NCBI GenBank assembly: GCA_027484725.1
Contig: JAIXSK010000026.1
Span: 1-64,000, forward strand
Length of the DNA stretch: 64,000 bases
Source of the DNA: Flavobacterium sp.
GTDB taxonomy: Bacteria > Bacteroidota > Bacteroidia > Flavobacteriales > Flavobacteriaceae
Reading direction: 5' to 3'
Shown here: positions 58,408 to 64,000 of the stretch, one piece after another
Layout: the number at the start of each line of letters is the position of its first letter
Position numbering within the stretch: the first letter of the stretch is position 1
Notes under the pieces: generated by a model
What the model was told of the DNA's origin: nothing
Database searches by the model: none
What the model saw: only the letters and a program-made list of their open reading frames with translations
Made by a program: the position numbers and the translations under genes

Positions 58408-58791
58408 ATGAGAACGTTGTTATTTGTCATCAGCCTTTTTTCTTGCCTGCTTAGCGGTGGGCAAACGGTTATGGCCTCAAGTCAAGCCTCGGTGTATGAA
58501 CAAAAACATCATTTAACGACTGCATCAACAAATTTAATTGATATAGACACACTGGTTACTTTTGTTGAAGACTCAGATGTTGATGCTGCTGACGAAAACG
58601 ACCTCTCTAAAGAAAGCACTTCTTATAGCTTTGAAAAAACAACTGCCATTCCGCACTTTGTGCATATTCCTTGGCTCAAAGCGCCGCCTGCAAGTTCCTT
58701 GCGCGCACAGTTTTCTAAAAATTACTGCTTTAGTTCGCCCAACAGCGAATCACTTTCTATCTATTTAAAGCACCGCAATCTGAGAATTTGA
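58408..58791 (+). CDS. Small exported protein heading the RND operon, unknown family
   Basis: 127 aa from ATG 58408, which follows a -7 element by 8 nt. Signal peptide MRTLLFVISLFSCLLSGGQT. The mature part is low in Cys, polar, with an acidic stretch (FVEDSDVDAADENDLSKES) and a basic C terminus (YLKHRNLRI). I recognise no domain. The gap to the adaptor ATG is 135 bp but holds no terminator, so it is likely cotranscribed. Periplasmic accessory or leader-like role is a guess. Confidence 0.6.
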   Translation: MRTLLFVISLFSCLLSGGQTVMASSQASVYEQKHHLTTASTNLIDIDTLVTFVEDSDVDAADENDLSKESTSYSFEKTTAIPHFVHIPWLKAPPASSLRAQFSKNYCFSSPNSESLSIYLKHRNLRI

Positions 58792-58926
58792 TTCTTGGGT
58801 CAGCGATTGCTTGAACCTTTCTCCAAAAATATATTTCATAGGGATGAAACGCACCGGACAATCCGGAGGCAATCGTTGATGTTTGATTTGACCAAATTTA
58901 TTTCAACCATTATTATTTTTTATCCC

Positions 58927-60012
58927 ATGAACAGAAATGTCCTGTATGCAGGCTTGTTGTTAACATTAACGTTTTTGACAAGCTGCTCCAAAAAAGTCGA
59001 AGAAAAAGAAGAGGCCGGAAAATACGCCGTTACCGAGCCGGTCGTTCTTGACACTACTTTAACCAAAGAATACGTGGCGCAAATCAGATCGCTGCGCAAC
59101 ATTGAACTCCGCTCACAAGAAAAAGGTTATCTGCAAAACATTTATGTAGACGAAGGCCAAAACGTTCAAGCCGGGCAACTCTTGTTTCGCATCATGCCCA
59201 AAGCCTACGAAGCCGAATTCTTAAAAGCCAAAGCCGAAACCAAAGCGGCCGAAATTGAGCTTCAAAATACCAAAACGCTTTCAGACAAAAACATCATTTC
59301 AAAAAACGAATTGGCCGTTGCCCAAGCGCGATTAGACCAAGCCAAAGCCGAAATGGCACTGGCCAAATTGCATTTGTCGTTTACCGAAATTCACGCGCCT
59401 TTTGCAGGAACCATTGACCGCTTACCAATGAAACTCGGCAGTTTGATTGACGAAGGCGAATTGCTCACGAGCCTTTCTGACAACAGCCAGATGTATGCCT
59501 ATTTCAACGTTTCTGAACCTGAATATCTCGATTATCAAACCAACATCAAAGGCCGCGGCGATCAGCACGTTCAGTTGTTGCTGGCCAACGGAGATTTTTT
59601 AAAAGACAAAGGAACTGTTGAAGTGGTTGAAGGTGAGTTTGACAACGAAACCGGAAACATTGCCTTTAGAGCGCGGTTCCCCAACCCCAACAAACTCTTG
59701 CGCCACGGCGAAACCGGAAAAGTCGTGATGGCCTTCCCGATGAAAAATGCGCTGATTATTCCGCAGAAAGCTACCTACGAAATTCAGGATAAAAAATATG
59801 TTTTTGTAGTAGATGCCGCCAACAAAGTACACTCACGTGAGATTACCATTTCTGGGGAATTGCCTGATATTTACGTGGTTTCATCCGGTTTGAAAACCAA
59901 TGACAAAATTCTACTCGAAGGTGTTCAAAAAGTCAACGACGATGACAAAATCGAGTATGTATTCCACAAACCACAAGAAGTGCTTGCTCATTTAAGACTC
60001 AAAGCCGAATAA
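58927..60012 (+). CDS. RND efflux periplasmic adaptor (AcrA/MexA type)
   Basis: 361 aa from ATG 58927. Lipobox signal MNRNVLYAGLLLTLTFLTSC. Split lipoyl domain (RSQEKGYLQNIYVDEGQNVQAGQLL and LHLSFTEIHAPFAGTIDRL), a short coiled-coil hairpin (about 90-150), beta barrel and MP domain (IIPQKATYEIQDKKYVFVV, GLKTNDKILLEGVQKVNDDDKI). It couples the pump at 60029 to the outer-membrane factor at 63189. The start is set by the lipobox. Confidence 0.93.
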   Translation: MNRNVLYAGLLLTLTFLTSCSKKVEEKEEAGKYAVTEPVVLDTTLTKEYVAQIRSLRNIELRSQEKGYLQNIYVDEGQNVQAGQLLFRIMPKAYEAEFLKAKAETKAAEIELQNTKTLSDKNIISKNELAVAQARLDQAKAEMALAKLHLSFTEIHAPFAGTIDRLPMKLGSLIDEGELLTSLSDNSQMYAYFNVSEPEYLDYQTNIKGRGDQHVQLLLANGDFLKDKGTVEVVEGEFDNETGNIAFRARFPNPNKLLRHGETGKVVMAFPMKNALIIPQKATYEIQDKKYVFVVDAANKVHSREITISGELPDIYVVSSGLKTNDKILLEGVQKVNDDDKIEYVFHKPQEVLAHLRLKAE

Positions 60013-60028
60013 CCTAAGCCCTAAAATC

Positions 60029-63000
60029 ATGTTTAATAAATTCATACAAAGACCCGTACTGTCTATTGTTATCTCGCTCATCATTGTATTTTTGGGTGTT
60101 TTGGCCTTGGTTCAGTTACCGGTAACACAGTTCCCAACCATTTCACCACCTAAGGTAAATGTAACCGTCGAATATCCGGGTGCCAACAATGAGCTTCTCA
60201 TCAAATCGGCCATTATTCCGCTAGAGCGCGCCATCAACGGAGTACCGGGCATGAAATATATGGCATCCGATGCCGGTAACGACGGTGAAGGAACCATTCA
60301 AGTGATTTTCAACCTCGGAACCGACCCCAACGTAGCCTCGCTCAACGTGCAAAACCGCGTGGCTTCGGTCACCAATAAACTTCCGCCGCTCGTGATCCGC
60401 GAAGGCGTCAAAATCTCGCGCGAGGAATCCAACATGCTCATGTACATCAACTTGTACAGTAAAGATCCGCATACTGATCAGAAATTCTTGTTCAACTTTG
60501 CCGACATCAACTTATTGCCTGAGCTCAAAAGGGTTGACGGTGTAGGTTATGCCGACATTCTAGGAAACCGTGAGTATGCCATGCGTATCTGGCTCAAACC
60601 TGACCGTATGCTTGCCTATAAAATCTCGGCCGATGAAGTCATGGAAGCCTTGAGCGCGCAAAGCTTAGAAGCCTCTCCCGGAAAAACCGGTGAAAGTTCA
60701 GGTAAACGCTCACAATCGTTTGAATATGTACTCAAATACTCCGGTCGTTTTACCACCAAAGAGCAATATGAAAACGTGATTTTGCGCTCAACGGCAGACG
60801 GTGAAATCTTGCGCTTGAAAGACGTGGCCAAAATTGAATTTGGCAGTTCGATGTACGATATTTACTCCAACCTCAACGGGCGACCTTCGGCAGCACTTGT
60901 CCTCAAGCAATCCTACGGAAGTAACGCCAGTCAGGTCATTGAAAATGTCAAAGCCAAGTTGGCCGAAATCAAATCAAATTCGTTCCCGAAAGGCATGGAT
61001 TATGAGATCAGTTACGACGTATCAAAATTCCTCGATGCCTCGATTGAAAAAGTATTACACACGCTCGTTGAAGCCTTTATTTTGGTAGGATTGGTGGTGT
61101 TTATTTTCTTGGGCGATTGGCGTTCAACGCTCATTCCGACCATTGCCGTTCCGGTATCGCTCATCGGAACTTTTATGTTCATGCAAGTCTTTGGCATTAC
61201 GCTCAACCTCATCACGCTTTTTGCCTTGGTATTGGCCATTGGTATTGTGGTCGATGATGCGATTGTGGTGATTGAAGCCGTCCATGCCAAGATGGAAACC
61301 GAACACCTATCGGCGCGAAAGGCCACCAAAAAAGCCATGGTGGAAATTGCCGGAGCCATTGTAGCCATTACGTTTTTGATGGCAGCGGTATTTATTCCGG
61401 TAGCGTTTATGTCCGGACCAGTGGGGATTTTCTACCGACAATTCTCCATTACGATGGCTACGTCGATCATCCTTTCGGGGATTGTGGCCTTGACACTCAC
61501 CCCGGCGCTTTGTGCCATCATCCTCAAAAACCACCACGGTCAACCCAAAAAGAAAACACCGGTCGATCGGTTTATTGATGCATTCAACAGCCGATTCAAC
61601 AAAACCACCAATCGTTATATGACTATTTTGGGTAAAATGGTCAACCGCCGCAGTTTGACTTTCGGCTTGCTCATTGCTTTTTGTATCGGAACGTATTTTA
61701 TCAATTCTCAGGTGCCATCGGGCTTTATTCCAAATGAAGACCAAGGAATGTTCTACGCTATTATTCAAACGCCGCCGGGCTCATCGCTGGAACGTACGAA
61801 TGAAATTTCTGAGCGTTTGCAAAAAATCTCTGAAACCGTTGACGGTGTGCAATCAGTATCATCATTGGCGGGTTATGAAATCCTCACCGAAGGAACCGGT
61901 TCTAACTCAGGAACTTGTTTGATTAACCTCAAAGACTGGAAAGAACGCAAACATTCGGTGCAAGAAATCATGCAAGAGCTCGAAGAAAAATCAAAAAACA
62001 TCAAAGGCGCTACCATTGAGTTCTTTCAACCACCGGCCGTTCCGGGTTATGGTGCCGCGGGTGGATTTGAGTTGCGTTTGCTGGACAAAGCCGGAACCAA
62101 CGACTACAAAAAAATGGAACAAATCAACAACGATTTTGTGGCCGCGCTCAAAAAACGCCCTGAGCTGACTTCGGTGTTTAGTTTCTACAGTGCGAGTTTC
62201 CCGCAATATATGTTGCGTGTTGACAACGACATCGCCCAACAAAAAGGCGTGAGCATTGAAAACGCTATGAACACGCTCTCAACTTTGGTAGGTAGTAACT
62301 ACGAAATCAGTTTTATCAAATTTGGTCGACAGTACAAAGTCATTGTTGAAGCCGCTCCTGAATACCGCGCTTTGCCGGATGATATTTTAAAACTCTACGT
62401 CAAAAACAACCGCGATGAGATGGTGCCGTTTTCGGCCTTTATGCGCATGGAAAAAGTATACGGTCTTTCTGAAATCACACGCCACAACATGTACAACGCC
62501 TCTGAAATCAGTGGTTCGGCCGCTCCGGGCTACAGTAGTGGTGAAGCCATCAAAGCCATCAACGAAGTGGCCGAGAAAACCTTGCCGCGGGGCTATGGCA
62601 TTGACTGGGCGGGAATTTCAAAAGACGAGGTCAACCAAGGCAATCAGGCCATTTACATTTTCTTGATTTGTTTGGGCTTTGTGTATTTGATCCTTTCGGC
62701 GCAGTACGAAAGTTTCATCTTGCCGCTGGCCGTTATCTTATCATTACCGGCCGGAATCTTCGGAGCCTTCTTGCTCTTGAGTTTGATGGGCCTTGAAAAC
62801 AACATCTATGCACAAGTAGCCATGGTCATGCTCATCGGATTGCTCGGTAAGAATGCCGTATTGATTGTTGAGTTTGCCGCGCAACGACACAGTACCGGTT
62901 TGTCGGTACTCGAATCGGCTTTAGAAGGTGCTAAGGTGCGTTTCCGTCCGATTTTGATGACTTCGTTTGCGTTCATTGCCGGACTTATTCCGCTGGTATT

Positions 63001-63199
63001 TGCTACCGGGCCGGGCGCACTGGGCAACCGAACTATCGGAACCGCGGCTGCCGGGGGTATGCTCGTCGGAACCATTTGCGGGGTCATTATTATTCCGGGC
63101 TTGTATTTCATATTCGGAACCATGGCTGCCAAACGCCAGTTTATTAAAGATGAAGACGAAAATCCGTTAACCGAAGACTTAAACGATCATGTATACTAA
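60029..63199 (+). CDS. RND multidrug efflux pump, HAE1/AcrB type
   Basis: 1056 aa, full length for HAE1 pumps. The N terminus FNKFIQRPVLSIVISLIIVFLG is typical, with 12 membrane helices and two porter regions. Helix 4 carries GIVVDDAIVVIEAVHA with the paired Asp of the proton relay, and the matching Lys is expected in helix 10 (GLLGKNAVLIVEFA, Lys). It exports drugs or other amphiphiles from the periplasm using protons. The adaptor stops 16 nt before; the outer-membrane gene overlaps its end by 11 nt. Confidence 0.96.
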   Translation: MFNKFIQRPVLSIVISLIIVFLGVLALVQLPVTQFPTISPPKVNVTVEYPGANNELLIKSAIIPLERAINGVPGMKYMASDAGNDGEGTIQVIFNLGTDPNVASLNVQNRVASVTNKLPPLVIREGVKISREESNMLMYINLYSKDPHTDQKFLFNFADINLLPELKRVDGVGYADILGNREYAMRIWLKPDRMLAYKISADEVMEALSAQSLEASPGKTGESSGKRSQSFEYVLKYSGRFTTKEQYENVILRSTADGEILRLKDVAKIEFGSSMYDIYSNLNGRPSAALVLKQSYGSNASQVIENVKAKLAEIKSNSFPKGMDYEISYDVSKFLDASIEKVLHTLVEAFILVGLVVFIFLGDWRSTLIPTIAVPVSLIGTFMFMQVFGITLNLITLFALVLAIGIVVDDAIVVIEAVHAKMETEHLSARKATKKAMVEIAGAIVAITFLMAAVFIPVAFMSGPVGIFYRQFSITMATSIILSGIVALTLTPALCAIILKNHHGQPKKKTPVDRFIDAFNSRFNKTTNRYMTILGKMVNRRSLTFGLLIAFCIGTYFINSQVPSGFIPNEDQGMFYAIIQTPPGSSLERTNEISERLQKISETVDGVQSVSSLAGYEILTEGTGSNSGTCLINLKDWKERKHSVQEIMQELEEKSKNIKGATIEFFQPPAVPGYGAAGGFELRLLDKAGTNDYKKMEQINNDFVAALKKRPELTSVFSFYSASFPQYMLRVDNDIAQQKGVSIENAMNTLSTLVGSNYEISFIKFGRQYKVIVEAAPEYRALPDDILKLYVKNNRDEMVPFSAFMRMEKVYGLSEITRHNMYNASEISGSAAPGYSSGEAIKAINEVAEKTLPRGYGIDWAGISKDEVNQGNQAIYIFLICLGFVYLILSAQYESFILPLAVILSLPAGIFGAFLLLSLMGLENNIYAQVAMVMLIGLLGKNAVLIVEFAAQRHSTGLSVLESALEGAKVRFRPILMTSFAFIAGLIPLVFATGPGALGNRTIGTAAAGGMLVGTICGVIIIPGLYFIFGTMAAKRQFIKDEDENPLTEDLNDHVY

Positions 63200-64000
63200 A
63201 ATAAAATCTGCCATTCGCCCGACTGTATTGACTCTGGTTTTGCTGGCCGTCGGATGCAAAACACCTGCATTGGTTACTCCGGAGCAAAAAGGAAAACTAC
63301 CTGAAAACTATGCGGCCATGTCGGCTCAAGACACGGTGAATTCAGCCTCTGTTCAATGGAAAAACTTTTTCAAAGATCAATACTTGGTTGACCTGATTGA
63401 CACCGCGCTCAAAAACAACCAAGAACTGCAAATTACCTTGCAAGAGGTCGAGATGGCGCGCAATGACATTCGCATCCGCAAAGGAGCTTTGTTGCCGAAT
63501 GTGGGTATCAAAGCCGGAACAGGCGTTGAAAAAGTAGGCCGTTATACCAGCCAAGGAGCCGGTGATGCCTCTACCGAAATCATGCCGGGCAAAGAAGTTC
63601 CGGATCCGTTGCACGATTATACCATTGCGGCGGTGGCTAATTGGGAAGTTGATATCTGGAAAAAACTGCGCAACAGCAAAAAAGCCGCGGTCAATAGATA
63701 TTTGGCCACCACCGAAGGCAAAAACTTTGTGATGACCAACCTCATTGCTGAAATTGCCGAATCGTATTACGAGCTTTTATCGCTGGATAACCAATTGGCG
63801 ATTGTCAAACAAAGCATCGGCTTGCAGCAAAACGGACTCGAAATTGTCAAAATTCAAAAACAAGCCGCGCGCGCCAACGAATTGGCTGTTCAGAAATTTG
63901 AAGCCGAAGTGCGCAAATCTGAAAGCATGGAGTTTGACATCCGCCAGCAAATAGTTGAAACTGAAAACCGCATCAACTTTTTGCTCGGTCGTATGCCCCA
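63189..64000 (+). CDS. Outer membrane efflux lipoprotein (OprM/NodT type), cut by window edge
   Basis: Partial: 270 codons, running off the right edge. ATG 63189 overlaps the pump gene by 11 nt. Signal MYTKIKSAIRPTVLTLVLLAVGC ends in a lipobox Cys, then ALVTPEQKGKLPENYAAM and SVQWKNFFKDQYLVDLIDTAL, the standard start of NodT/OprM-type factors, and WEVDIWKKLRNSKKAAVNRYLAT, the first helical hairpin. Third component of the tripartite pump. Confidence 0.92.
   Translation, partial: MYTKIKSAIRPTVLTLVLLAVGCKTPALVTPEQKGKLPENYAAMSAQDTVNSASVQWKNFFKDQYLVDLIDTALKNNQELQITLQEVEMARNDIRIRKGALLPNVGIKAGTGVEKVGRYTSQGAGDASTEIMPGKEVPDPLHDYTIAAVANWEVDIWKKLRNSKKAAVNRYLATTEGKNFVMTNLIAEIAESYYELLSLDNQLAIVKQSIGLQQNGLEIVKIQKQAARANELAVQKFEAEVRKSESMEFDIRQQIVETENRINFLLGRMP

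Overview
The window reads as chromosomal DNA of a Bacteroidetes bacterium, most likely a Flavobacteriaceae member close to Flavobacterium. The evidence is: type IX secretion (T9SS) C-terminal sorting domains, GldL-like membrane motifs, DUF4271/DUF4296 genes next to hemD and pyrC, a DnaE fused to an N-terminal proofreading exonuclease, and repeated promoter -7 elements of the Bacteroidetes form TAnnTTTG. I see no rRNA, tRNA, CRISPR array, transposase or phage module. Coding density is high and 56 protein genes can be supported; the first and last are cut by the window edges.

Layout. 1-3561 is 'locus A': a secreted YadA-like adhesin (cut), divergent from a LytTR response regulator and a TPR sensor kinase. 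3604-13077 holds housekeeping genes (trxA, dnaE, an RRM RNA-binding protein, rpsP-rimM, trmN6) and two lipoproteins. 13167-18824 is 'locus B': a second adhesin of the same type with its own TPR kinase and a LuxR-type regulator. 18956-29768 holds a PadR-controlled membrane protein, glutaryl-CoA dehydrogenase, a LytS/LytTR pair, a T9SS-exported intradiol dioxygenase, an SGNH lipoprotein, ferredoxin with its reductase, and the Fe-S proteins NifU-like and Mrp. 29898-39680 is an envelope efflux island (adaptor, ABC ATPase, FtsX/MacB permease, TolC, DUF2807) divergent from an NtrC-type activator and its kinase. 39682-42461 holds an alkyltransferase-like protein, LysE, trmB and a glycosyltransferase. 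42473-48532 is a PhoR/PhoB-like pair divergent from a TonB-dependent receptor and a beta-helix surface lipoprotein. 48634-58269 holds two T9SS proteins, a LuxE-like enzyme, tyrS, an epimerase, DUF4296-pyrC-polyprenol-phosphate mannosyltransferase, DUF4271 and hemD. 58408-64000 is a tripartite RND efflux operon, cut at its outer-membrane gene.

The theme of the window is surface and envelope functions, each paired with a local two-component regulator whose likely DNA sites can be read directly. Locus A has a 20-bp-spaced direct repeat resembling LytTR half-sites. Locus B has three copies of a 16-bp palindrome (TACG...GCGTA). The efflux island has two tandem TGTnCG-N4-CGnACA palindromes 21 bp apart in enhancer position. 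The PhoB/receptor/lipoprotein group has two arrays of TTAAC/GTAAC half-sites repeating every 11 bp, ending exactly 21 nt before a -7 element in both promoters. These predicted circuits, above all the Pho-like receptor/lipoprotein unit and the paired adhesin loci, are the most novel content.
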